Below, piece after piece: positions 55,023 through 63,111 of a DNA stretch of 64,000 bases; the first letter of the stretch is position 1; the number at the start of each line of letters is the position of its first letter. Both the position numbers and the translations under genes were made by a program. The stretch is from Ectothiorhodospiraceae bacterium. GTDB lineage: Bacteria > Pseudomonadota > Gammaproteobacteria > HK1. The notes under the pieces were generated by a model. The model did not search any database and was not told the origin of the DNA. It saw only the letters and a program-made list of their open reading frames with translations. The DNA lies in the NCBI GenBank assembly GCA_024234875.1, contig JACKNM010000015.1:62001-126000 (forward strand). Direction: 5' to 3'.

Positions 55023-56552
55023 TCAGCGCCGCGCGAAGTCCTCGTGAAAGTGCTCGAGCGCGCTCAGAACCGGCATCGGGGTCAGGCCACCGAGGGCGCA
55101 GAGCGAGCCGTCGCGCATCACCTCGCAGAGATCGCGCACCAGCTCGATGTTGGGCTCGATGCGCTCGCCGGCGAGGATGCGCTCCATGGTCTCGCGACCA
55201 CGGGTGGCGCCGAGTCGGCATGGCGTGCACTTACCGCACGACTCCTCGGCGCAGAACTCGAAGGCGAATCGGGCCTGCTCCGCCAGGTCCACGCTGTCGT
55301 CGAAGACCACCACGCCGCCGTGTCCGATCATTCCACCGCGTTCGAGGAAGGCCTCGTAATCGAAGGGCGTGTCGAGGAGCGCGGTCGGCCAGTAGGCGCC
55401 GAGGGGGCCACCGACCTGGACCGCTCTCACCGGGCGGCCGCTGCGCGTGCCACCGCCGTACTCCTCCACGATCTCACGCAGTGTCAGGCCGAAGGCACGC
55501 TCGACCAAGCCGCCGCGCGCGACGTTTCCGGAGAGCTGGATGGGCATCGTCCCCCGTGACCGACCGACGCCCAGGTCGCGGTAGTACGCGCTTCCCTCGG
55601 CGAGGATGGTCGGCACGGCGGCGAGGGTGAGTACGTTGTTGACGACCGTCGGGCGTCCGAACAGTCCGCTGATCGCGGGAAGCGGTGGCTTCGGCCGCAC
55701 CTGGCCACGACGGCCCTCCAGACTCTCGAGCAGGGCCGTTTCCTCACCACAGATGTAGGCTCCGGCTCCGCGACGGATCTCGATGTCGAAATGGTGACCA
55801 CTGCCCAGCAGGTCGCGACCGAGAAAGCCGTCACGTCGCGCGGTGTCGACGGCTTCCTGCATGCGACGGATCGCGTACGGGTACTCGGAGCGGATGTACA
55901 CGAAGCCGCGCTCGGCGCCGACTGCGAGCCCCGCGATCACCATGCCCTCGATCAGCGCGAACGGGTCGCCCTCCATCAGCATGCGGTCGGCGAAGGTCCC
56001 GCTGTCCCCCTCGTCTGCATTGCAGACGACGAAGCGAGCGTCGGCTGGCGTACGCGCGACCGTTTGCCACTTGATCCCGGTGGGGAATCCAGCGCCGCCT
56101 CGACCGCGCAGACCAGATTCGGTCACCGCCTCGACGATCGCCTCGGGCCCGAGGTCGAGTGCGCGGTACAGTCCGCGCAGGCCAGCGTGCCGCCGATACT
56201 CATCGACGGAGGTGGGGTCGACGACGCCGCAGCGGGCGAAGGTGACCCGTTGCTGGGTGGCGAGAAAGGGGTGGGCCGCGACCGGGCCGATGCACAGTGG
56301 ATGTGCGCGGCCGAGTGCGAGAAGGTCGGCGACGTCGTGCTCGCTGACCGGGCCGAAGCCGATTCGGCCCCCCGGCGCGTCGATCTCGACGAGGGGCTCC
56401 ATCCAGAGCATCCCACGCGTGCCGGTGCGGACGATCTCGGCGTCGATACCGCGGGTCGCGACGACATCGGCGATGCGCTGGGCGACTCTGTCCGCGCCCA
56501 CCGAGACCGCGGCCGCGTCACCCGGCACGTAGATCCGCCCGAGGCTCGTCAC
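55023..56552 (-). CDS. fdsB: FdsB, NADH/FMN-binding subunit of formate dehydrogenase (NuoF-like)
   Basis: 509 residues from GTG 56552, overlapping the fdsG stop (GTGA). An N-terminal thioredoxin-like ferredoxin region (about 1-110) precedes the NuoF core: GLRGRGGAGFPTGIKW (FMN/NADH), GAGAYICGEETALLESLEG, and the [4Fe-4S] motif ESCGKCTPCRLG. It reduces NAD+ with electrons from FdsA. Confidence 0.95.
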   Translation of the reverse strand: MTSLGRIYVPGDAAAVSVGADRVAQRIADVVATRGIDAEIVRTGTRGMLWMEPLVEIDAPGGRIGFGPVSEHDVADLLALGRAHPLCIGPVAAHPFLATQQRVTFARCGVVDPTSVDEYRRHAGLRGLYRALDLGPEAIVEAVTESGLRGRGGAGFPTGIKWQTVARTPADARFVVCNADEGDSGTFADRMLMEGDPFALIEGMVIAGLAVGAERGFVYIRSEYPYAIRRMQEAVDTARRDGFLGRDLLGSGHHFDIEIRRGAGAYICGEETALLESLEGRRGQVRPKPPLPAISGLFGRPTVVNNVLTLAAVPTILAEGSAYYRDLGVGRSRGTMPIQLSGNVARGGLVERAFGLTLREIVEEYGGGTRSGRPVRAVQVGGPLGAYWPTALLDTPFDYEAFLERGGMIGHGGVVVFDDSVDLAEQARFAFEFCAEESCGKCTPCRLGATRGRETMERILAGERIEPNIELVRDLCEVMRDGSLCALGGLTPMPVLSALEHFHEDFARR

Positions 56553-56998
56553 GACAGGCAACCGATCAACTGCGTGCGGTCGAGCCTCGCCACCAACTCG
56601 CCGTCGACGAGGGCACAAGGTCCGAGCGCGCAGTTGCCGAGGCAGTAAACGGGTGCCACCTGGACGTCGTGGTCGTCGAGGCCTGCCTGCCGGATCTCGG
56701 CCAGCAGGCGAGTCGCGCCGACCGCCTGGCAGGCTTCACCCTGACACAGCGCGACGGTATGTCGAGCCGGTGGCTCGGTGCGCAAGTCGTGATAGAAGGA
56801 CAGCACACCGTGGACCTCGGCGCGGGAGCGATTCAGCGCCTCGGCGAGAATGGGCACCGCCCGTGCATCGACATGACCGAAACGGTCGTTGATCTCGAGC
56901 AGTGCGGGGAGGAGCCCCCCATCGCGGTCGGACCACCTGCGGGCGATCTCACGGACGCGCTCGGCGTCGAACTCGAGGTGCGTGCTCGGACTTGCCAT
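56549..56998 (-). CDS. fdsG: FdsG, [2Fe-2S] subunit of formate dehydrogenase (NuoE-like)
   Basis: 149 residues from ATG 56998; TTG 57034 or ATG 57031 would add 11-12 residues without homology. NuoE fold with LLEINDRFGHVD, GVLSFYHDLR, and cluster cysteines in CQGEACQAVG and YCLGNCALGP. First gene of the fds operon; a perfect 25-bp palindrome lies 53-77 bp upstream. Confidence 0.95.
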   Translation of the reverse strand: MASPSTHLEFDAERVREIARRWSDRDGGLLPALLEINDRFGHVDARAVPILAEALNRSRAEVHGVLSFYHDLRTEPPARHTVALCQGEACQAVGATRLLAEIRQAGLDDHDVQVAPVYCLGNCALGPCALVDGELVARLDRTQLIGCLS

Positions 56999-57050
56999 GC
57001 GCGGCAAGCTAGGCGCCCGGACCACCGGCATCAAACGAGATTTTCGATTC

Positions 57051-57075
57051 GCCTAATCGATTTCCTCGATTAGGC
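57051..57075. promoter_or_regulatory. 25-bp perfect palindrome, probable LysR operator of the fds operon
   Basis: GCCTAATCGA - TTTCC - TCGATTAGGC: perfect 10-bp arms with a 5-nt spacer, between the LysR gene stop (57155) and fdsG (56998). It contains the T-N11-A core expected for LysR dimers (ATCGA...TCGAT). It is AT-rich against its surroundings. Autoregulation is unlikely from this position; control of fds is. Confidence 0.7.
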
Positions 57076-57154
57076 ATCCCGTCACGAGCGCGGGAGCGCC
57101 AGTTTCGGGGCGGCGAGGAGCGAACCGCAGTCTGCCCGCGCGACCAGACTCCTC

Positions 57155-58063
57155 TCAGGTCGCGCCGTCGATGGCGGTCTCGATGTCGACGTCGCGTGCG
57201 CACGCCACGAACGCCCGTACCGCGGGTGGCACCGGGTCCTGGCGACGGTAGACGACGCCGACCGAGAAGGAGCACTGGGGCTCGTGGATGGGGAGCGCCA
57301 GCATGTCCGGTGGCGTTCCGAACACCCACAGGAAGTTGCGAGCCAGCACGCTCGACCAGCGCCCGGTGCGAATGTGCGAGCACAGCGTCATTACCGAGTT
57401 GGTCTCAGCGTGGGCGTTGGCCCGACGCCCGACGCCCGCGAATATGGCGTCGAGGATGCGGCGGTTCTGCATGTCTGGAGTGAGCAGACACAGTGGTGTG
57501 TCGGCGATCTCTCGCCAGGTCACCCGTTCCCGACCCTGGAACGGCCCGTCTCGGGGCGTGAGCAGGATGTATCGCTCGGCGTAGAGCGGGTGGCTTTCCA
57601 CGCCGTGCATCGGCTCGTTGTCGAGATAGGTGATCCCCACGTCGAGCTCGAACTCCTCGAGTAGACGCTGAATCTCGTTCGACGTCCGCGAGAGGATCCT
57701 CAGGGTGAGGCCCGGATGCGCCTCGCTCACCGGTGTCGTGAGCAGACCGATGGTCGGAAGCGCAGTCGGGACGGCACCGATCGACAGGCTGCCCGAGAGC
57801 GTGCCGCGCAGGGCCCCGATCCGCTGGCCGAGGGCCTCGCGCTCGGCGACCATCCGAGCCGCCCACTCGAGCAGCACCTTGCCTTCGGCGGTGAATGCCT
57901 TGAAGCGCCGGTCGCGCTCGATCAGGGGCACCTCGAGCTCGGTCTCGAGTTGGCGAATCGCAGCCGAGAGCGTCGACTGAGTGACGTGGCACCGCTGCGC
58001 GGCGCGCTTGAAGTGTCGTTCGCGTCCGAGGGCGACGAGATAGCGGAGGTGGCGCATCTGCAT
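57155..58063 (-). CDS. LysR-family regulator of the fds operon
   Basis: 302 residues. HTH: RHLRYLVALGRERHFKRAAQRCHVTQSTLSAAIRQLETEL; the effector domain starts GSLSIGAVPTALPTIGLL, with GITYLDNEPMHGV and YILLTPRDGPF. It is related to the FdsR/OxyR-like branch found with formate dehydrogenases. Transcribed toward fdsG on the same strand, with the palindrome between. FdsR proteins respond to formate in other bacteria; that is presumed here. Confidence 0.93.
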   Translation of the reverse strand: MQMRHLRYLVALGRERHFKRAAQRCHVTQSTLSAAIRQLETELEVPLIERDRRFKAFTAEGKVLLEWAARMVAEREALGQRIGALRGTLSGSLSIGAVPTALPTIGLLTTPVSEAHPGLTLRILSRTSNEIQRLLEEFELDVGITYLDNEPMHGVESHPLYAERYILLTPRDGPFQGRERVTWREIADTPLCLLTPDMQNRRILDAIFAGVGRRANAHAETNSVMTLCSHIRTGRWSSVLARNFLWVFGTPPDMLALPIHEPQCSFSVGVVYRRQDPVPPAVRAFVACARDVDIETAIDGAT

Positions 58064-58198
58064 CGAGTGGTGGTCCGTGTCGTGCGTGGGCGCCGGCCGG
58101 CGCGAGGGTGGTCGCGATGATAGCGGAGGGGATCGATCCGGCCGAATACTCGGGTCGCAACATCATGACCCCTGGTCGCGGGGCCGATGGCGCGCGCA

Positions 58199-58276
58199 CC
58201 CGGTCGCGACCGGGCCGTTCGGACCGTCTGTGGGGGCGCGAGGCGACGACAGCGGGGTCCGGGGCGGGCCCGCCCC
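58199..58276. terminator. Two 16-bp palindromes after the acyl-CoA operon
   Basis: CCCGGTCGCGACCGGG (58199-58214) and GGGGCGGGCCCGCCCC (58261-58276) are perfect palindromes in the 224-bp gap between the dehydrogenase stop (58288) and the LysR start (58063). The second, 12 bp after the stop, may end transcription of the acyl-CoA operon; the first could be a regulator site upstream of lysR. No T-run is present. Nothing else is seen in 58064-58287. Confidence 0.35.
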
Positions 58277-58287
58277 CGCAGGTCGCT

Positions 58288-59022
58288 CTACACCGCGTCC
58301 CGACGTCTCGGAAACGGCATCCCCGCGCTGTGCGCGGTGGCGCTGCCGTCGACCGGGATGATCGCGCCCGAGACGTAGCTGGCGGCGGGGGAGACCAGGA
58401 AGGCAATCAGTGCGCCGACCTCCTCCGGGCGAGCCATGCGCTGCTGCGGGAGCTGGAGCTGCTGGGACTTGCCGAATTGCTCGATGACCCCGTCCATCAT
58501 CGGCGTCGACACCGGTCCCGGGCACACGCAGTTGACCCGGATCCCGAAGCGAGAGTAGTCGACCGCCCAGCACTTGGTGAGCGCGACGATGGCGCCCTTC
58601 GAGGCGGTGTAGGCGTCGGCGAGCGGCATGGCGCGGATCGCCGCCACGCTGCCGAGGGTGACGATGGCCCCGTCCGGCCGGATCCGCGGGCGGAACGCGC
58701 GCACGCTGAGCATGGTGCCGGTGAGATTGACGGCCAGTGTCTTGTTCCAGGCATCGAGCGTGAGCTGCTCCGGCCGATGGTCGTCGGGGCGCAGATTGAT
58801 CCCCGCGCAGCACACCAGCGCGTCGATCTGGCCGATCGCCTCGGCTGCCGCCATCTGTGCCGCCTCGCTCGCGACGTCGCAGACGTGGCTGACGATGTCG
58901 GCGTTCGGGCTCGGTCCCAGATCCAGGCTGTGTACCGTCCAGCCCTCGTCCGCCAGCATCGTGGCGGTGGTGCCGCCGATGCCGCGAGCCCCGCCGGTGA
59001 CGACTGCGACGCGGGCGCTCAT
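58288..59022 (-). CDS. Short-chain dehydrogenase/reductase
   Basis: 244 residues. Cofactor motif TGGARGIGG, CAGIN (NAG-like), catalytic serine in TLGSVAAIR and YTASKGA with the Tyr-Lys pair; CPGPVSTPMMDG follows. The Asp-Leu-Gly after beta-2 (LDLG) favours NAD(H). It overlaps the Zn-ribbon gene (ATGA). In this operon it is probably a 3-hydroxyacyl-type dehydrogenase. Confidence 0.92.
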   Translation of the reverse strand: MSARVAVVTGGARGIGGTTATMLADEGWTVHSLDLGPSPNADIVSHVCDVASEAAQMAAAEAIGQIDALVCCAGINLRPDDHRPEQLTLDAWNKTLAVNLTGTMLSVRAFRPRIRPDGAIVTLGSVAAIRAMPLADAYTASKGAIVALTKCWAVDYSRFGIRVNCVCPGPVSTPMMDGVIEQFGKSQQLQLPQQRMARPEEVGALIAFLVSPAASYVSGAIIPVDGSATAHSAGMPFPRRRDAV

Positions 59023-59450
59023 CGCGCTCGGCCTTCAGCCCGCGCCAACCGGAACACCGGCAGCACGGTCTCCCCGTCGCCGGCGGTCTCGAAGTCGACC
59101 CGGACCCGGTCGCCGATTCTCGCCCTCTCACGGTCGTCGCCGACGATGTTGCTCATCAACTGCACCCCCTCGTCGAGCCGTATCACCGCGATCACGTAGG
59201 GGAGCGCGTCGGCGAAGCCCGATGGCGGGCCGGCCACCTGGGTGGTCACGGTGTAGATCTCGCCGGTTCCGGCGGAGGGGCGGAACTCGAGATCGTCACC
59301 GAGGCAGTGCGGGCAGAACTTGCGTGGATACATGATCGGCCGGTCGCAAGCGCGGCAGGCCTGGATCACGAATCGGCGCTGTCGCGCCGCCTCCCAGTAG
59401 GGTGCGGACCAGGGCGACGGCTGTGGCAGGGGGCGGGGCTGCGTGCTCAT
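59019..59450 (-). CDS. Zn-ribbon/OB-fold protein (DUF35), thiolase partner
   Basis: 143 residues from ATG 59450, overlapping the thiolase stop. Rubredoxin-like CRACDRPIMYPRKFCPHC (two CxxC pairs), then an OB fold (GTGEIYTVTTQV, YVIAVIRLDEGVQLMSNIVG). DUF35 proteins form complexes with thiolase-like enzymes and bind acyl-CoA; adjacency to a thiolase is the rule. Confidence 0.93.
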   Translation of the reverse strand: MSTQPRPLPQPSPWSAPYWEAARQRRFVIQACRACDRPIMYPRKFCPHCLGDDLEFRPSAGTGEIYTVTTQVAGPPSGFADALPYVIAVIRLDEGVQLMSNIVGDDRERARIGDRVRVDFETAGDGETVLPVFRLARAEGRAR

Positions 59451-60625
59451 GCGGCTTCCCTCGAGAGAACGGTGACGTGGCTGTCCATCCACGTGCCGCC
59501 GGACGCGGTCTCGACCGCATTGACGAGGTTCTCGACCTGTCGGGGGCCGGCCTTGCCCATGAGCTGTCGGACGCCTTCCACCAGCACCGCGATGCCGCCG
59601 CCCACGCCGGTGTGCCCCATGGACAGCATTCCGCCGTTGGTGGTCATCGGCAGCGAGCCGCCGGGTGAGGTCTCTCCGGCAGCCACGAAGGCGCCGGCGC
59701 GCTCACCGGCGCAGAGACCCAGCCCGTCGAGCGCGATCAGCGGCCACACCGGGTAGGCGTCGTAGATCGCGGCGAGCTGGATGTCCCCGGCGCCGAGTCC
59801 CGATTCGGCATACGCGGCGCGGCCGGCCTCGACGAAACCGAGCCTGGCCAGATCGGTGTCCTGACTCATCGAGTAATGGGTGACCAGAGAGCCGTGGCCG
59901 CGGACATAGACCGGCGTCTTGGTCAGGCTCGGCGCGTCCTTCGCCGGCGCGACCACGAAGGCGGCCGCGCCGTCGGCCAGCATGTTGCAATGGCGCGAGC
60001 GCAGCGGGGTGGCGATCATCTTCGAGCCGAGCACCTCCTCGATGGTGAGCGGCGTGCGATACATCGCATTCGGGTTGAGCGCGGCCCACTTGCGAAGCGA
60101 GACGCAGACCGAGGCGAGCTCCTCCTCCGTGGTGCCGGTCTCGTGCATGTAGCGCGCGGTGGCGAGCGCGCCGACCGCGTTCATGTTGTGGCCGTAGGGC
60201 GCCTCCCACTCCTCGGACACGCCGGTGGTGGCGAAGAGATCGATGCCGCGTTGCTTGGGCAGGGAGCCGACGGCGTCGGAATGCACCACCAGCACGCGCC
60301 GCGCCTGACCGGAGGCGATCAGCGCGTCGGCGACGGCGAGCGCCGAGGAGCTCGTCGCGCCGCCCGCCATCACCTGGCAGTTCATCTTCGCGCTGCGCAG
60401 CATGCCGAGCTCCTCGGTGAGCCGCGAGAACACCAGATCGACGTTCCAGTGCGAGGAGGCGAGGGCGCCGACCGGCAGCACGACGTCGATGTCTCTGGGG
60501 CCCAGTCCCGCATCCAGGATCGCCTCGCGGCAGACCGTCAACGCGGCATCGAGCTCGGAGCGGTCCGGGAACTTGCCAGATGGCACCTCACCGATGCCGA
60601 CCACCGCGGATGTCACTCTCTTCAA
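59447..60625 (-). CDS. SCP-x-type thiolase
   Basis: 392 residues from TTG 60625, supported by GAGGGAG six bases upstream and TTGA overlap with the ligase stop. NCQVMAGGATSSSALAVADALI holds the reactive cysteine region; YDAYPVWPLIALDGLGLC and GGMLSMGHTGVGGG are C-terminal active-site loops of the non-decarboxylating thiolases that pair with DUF35 proteins. It likely cleaves or forms a beta-ketoacyl-CoA, substrate unknown. Confidence 0.9.
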   Translation of the reverse strand: MKRVTSAVVGIGEVPSGKFPDRSELDAALTVCREAILDAGLGPRDIDVVLPVGALASSHWNVDLVFSRLTEELGMLRSAKMNCQVMAGGATSSSALAVADALIASGQARRVLVVHSDAVGSLPKQRGIDLFATTGVSEEWEAPYGHNMNAVGALATARYMHETGTTEEELASVCVSLRKWAALNPNAMYRTPLTIEEVLGSKMIATPLRSRHCNMLADGAAAFVVAPAKDAPSLTKTPVYVRGHGSLVTHYSMSQDTDLARLGFVEAGRAAYAESGLGAGDIQLAAIYDAYPVWPLIALDGLGLCAGERAGAFVAAGETSPGGSLPMTTNGGMLSMGHTGVGGGIAVLVEGVRQLMGKAGPRQVENLVNAVETASGGTWMDSHVTVLSREAA

Positions 60626-62163
60626 CTTCGGCTCCCTCGGCGACCGGCCATCGCGCGCAGCTCGAGCAGGTCGCGCCGGATCTTTCCGGTCGGATTGCGC
60701 TCGATCTCGTGCTCGCCGACCAGGTGAATCTCCTTCGGCATCTTGTAGCGCGCGATTCGCCCGTCCAGGGCGGCACGGATGCCGGCCGCGGTCACTCGCT
60801 CTGCATCGGCGACCACGAAGGCGACCGCTACCTCGCCCCAATGGCTGTCGGGTCGTCGCACCACCACCGCGTCCTTGACGCCATCGAGGTTGCGGATCAG
60901 CAGCTCGATCTCCGCCGGATAGACGTTCTCGCCGCCCGACTTGATGAGGTACTTCTTGCGGTCGGCGAAGTGCAGCAGGCCCTGCCCATCGCGGTAGAAG
61001 GCATCGCCCATGTGGTACCAACCGCCCTCGAATGCGGCCTCGGTCGCCGCGCGGTCGTTCCAATATCCGGAGAACAACAGCGGCGAGCGAAGCTGGATCT
61101 CCCCGACGTCACCGTCCGCCACCGGGCTGCCGTCGTCGCCCACCAGACGGATCTCGCAAGCCGAGTTCTGCCGCTTGCCGAGGCTGGTCGGCCTCTGTCC
61201 GGGTGGAATCCAGTTGCCGCTGCACGGGGCGATCCCGGTCTCGGTCGAGCCGAACGAGTTCAGGAACGGCGCGTTCAGCAACCGGCTGATCCGCGCGATC
61301 TGCTCCGCCGGTACCAGGTTGGCCATGCAGCCCGCAGCCGCGACTCGGGCCAGCGGCGCATCGCGAGCCTCGAGCTCGTCGGCCAGCCGCTCGATCATGC
61401 CCGGCATCAGCACCATCCAACCCACCGGATGGCGAGTCAAGGCATCGGCGATTGCCGCCGGATCGAATCCCTTCACCACCGAGACCGTTCCGCCCTGGGT
61501 CAGCGTGGCCAGGGTGGGATCCGCCGATGCCATGTGGAACAGTGGTGACCAGGCGATGAACCCGTCGCTGCGCAGGATTGCCCAGTCGGCTCGCATCAGG
61601 GCGCCACGGGCAATCATCGCACGGTGGCTCACCAGAGCGCCCTTGGAGCGGCCGGTGGTTCCGCTGGTATAGAGGATGAGGAGGCCGTCCTCGCTGGCGA
61701 CGTCGATCGTCCGCTCGCCCGGGTCACCGGTTGCGAGCAGTGTCTCGAACGCAGCCCCGAGAACGATGCGGGGCCGGGCCCCGACATCGCGCTCCGCGTA
61801 CTCGGCAGAGACGAAAACCATCGCCGGGTCGACCAGCTCGATGCTGTCGTCCAGCTCGCGCTCCGCCAATCGCCAGTTCACGCAGGCGGCGATGTACCCC
61901 TGCTTGGCGCAGGCGAGGATGATGGTCACGTAGTCGATGCAGTTCTGGGCCAGGATCGCGACCCGGTCCCCGTGGCGAAGCCCGCGTGCCGCGAGGGCGC
62001 AGGCCAACCGGTTCACCCGTGCATCGAGCTCACGATAGGTGTAGGCGATGTCCGCGCTGCGGACCGCGATTGCGTCCGGAGTGCCGAGTGCGGTGTCCCG
62101 GAACAGGCCGCCGATGCTGGCGCCGATGGCGGGGTGGCTTGCGGCGCGGCGCATGGTCGTCAT
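60622..62163 (-). CDS. AMP-dependent acyl-CoA synthetase/ligase
   Basis: 513 residues from ATG 62163. Adenylation motifs LLILYTSGTTGRSKGALVS, FGSTETGIAP, WYHMGDAFYRDGQG and NPTGKIRRDLL. It activates a carboxylic acid to its CoA thioester and is first in the ligase-thiolase-DUF35-dehydrogenase operon. A minus-strand TTGACA (62298-62293), 17 bp, AAACAT (62275-62270) is the probable promoter and overlaps the repeats bound by the divergent regulator. Confidence 0.93.
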   Translation of the reverse strand: MTTMRRAASHPAIGASIGGLFRDTALGTPDAIAVRSADIAYTYRELDARVNRLACALAARGLRHGDRVAILAQNCIDYVTIILACAKQGYIAACVNWRLAERELDDSIELVDPAMVFVSAEYAERDVGARPRIVLGAAFETLLATGDPGERTIDVASEDGLLILYTSGTTGRSKGALVSHRAMIARGALMRADWAILRSDGFIAWSPLFHMASADPTLATLTQGGTVSVVKGFDPAAIADALTRHPVGWMVLMPGMIERLADELEARDAPLARVAAAGCMANLVPAEQIARISRLLNAPFLNSFGSTETGIAPCSGNWIPPGQRPTSLGKRQNSACEIRLVGDDGSPVADGDVGEIQLRSPLLFSGYWNDRAATEAAFEGGWYHMGDAFYRDGQGLLHFADRKKYLIKSGGENVYPAEIELLIRNLDGVKDAVVVRRPDSHWGEVAVAFVVADAERVTAAGIRAALDGRIARYKMPKEIHLVGEHEIERNPTGKIRRDLLELRAMAGRRGSRS

Positions 62164-62260
62164 GGGCGATCGCCCGGGCGGGATCCGCTCGACGCCGCAG
62201 TTCCAACTTCCATCCCCTGGTCGCTCCCGGCGATTCGACCGCTCGGACCTGACGGTCCGA

Positions 62261-62322
62261 GTTTCCTGAATGTTTCCTGTTGGCGGAAGTCGTGTCAACT
62301 AGAGTTTCATCAAGGTTTCCTG
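62261..62322. promoter_or_regulatory. Three GTTTCCTG direct repeats in the divergent promoter
   Basis: GTTTCCTG at 62261-62268, 62272-62279 and 62315-62322. The first two, 11 bp apart (one helical turn), cover the -10 region of the minus-strand ligase promoter; the third lies toward the XRE-cupin gene. Probable operator array for that regulator. Confidence 0.5.
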
Positions 62323-62409
62323 GTGCAGTATCTCTGTGCGAGCATCCGCAAGCATCGGTGTGGCGGCGCTCCGCCGGCTCTTGAAGGTGACGCGGGAGGC
62401 GAGGAGACA

Positions 62410-62988
62410 TTGACGAGCGAGACGGACGTCGGTGCGCTCGGCGCACGGCTGCGCCGTATTCGGCGCCGTGCCGGCTACACCCTCGACCAGGTCGCCGAAC
62501 GGGCCAAGGTGACCAAGGGCTATCTCTCCAAGATCGAGCGCGGACAGGCGACGCCGTCGATCGCGGTGGTCAGTCGGCTCGCCGAGACCTACGGCGTCGG
62601 GCTTTCCGAGTTCTTCATGCCCGATGGCGAGCGCAAGGCGATCAGTGTGTTGCGGTCGGGCGACCTGCGCGCGGTGAACCGCTCGGGTACCGAGTTGGGC
62701 TATCGGTACGAGATCGGTGACCTCGCCAAGGCGGACCCGCGGGCGGAGGTGTTCTTCCTGACGCTACCCTGTCTCGAGCCGGAGCAGATCGAGATGCGTT
62801 ACAGCCACTCCGGCGAGGAAATCCTGCTGGTGCTGGATGGACAGATGATCTTCGATTACGCGGGGATGGAGCTGGTGTTGAGCAAGGGAGATTGCATCCA
62901 GTTCGACGCCGAGAACGAGCATTACGGCTATGCCATCGGCGGAGCCACCGCACGCGCCTTCGTCGTCACCATTCCGAGGCGCGGTTGA
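62410..62988 (+). CDS. XRE-family regulator with C-terminal cupin domain
   Basis: 192 residues from TTG 62410 (GAGGAG upstream). HTH_3 domain LGARLRRIRRRAGYTLDQVAERAKVTKGYLSKIERGQATPS; residues about 110-190 are a cupin (YSHSGEEILLVLDGQMIFDY, AENEHYGYAIG). This PuuR/SutR-like class senses a small metabolite in the cupin. Divergent from the acyl-CoA operon, which it most likely represses. Confidence 0.9.
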   Translation: MTSETDVGALGARLRRIRRRAGYTLDQVAERAKVTKGYLSKIERGQATPSIAVVSRLAETYGVGLSEFFMPDGERKAISVLRSGDLRAVNRSGTELGYRYEIGDLAKADPRAEVFFLTLPCLEPEQIEMRYSHSGEEILLVLDGQMIFDYAGMELVLSKGDCIQFDAENEHYGYAIGGATARAFVVTIPRRG

Positions 62989-63111
62989 GCCGGAGCCGAT
63001 TGCGGCGCCGCCGGCGATGGCGTGCCGACCGGCAAGGACAGGTGCCAGCCCTCGCCCGGTGTGGCGCCGAGCCCGACCCGCGCGGGTTCGCCGCGGTGGT
63101 CCGGCGCCGGC

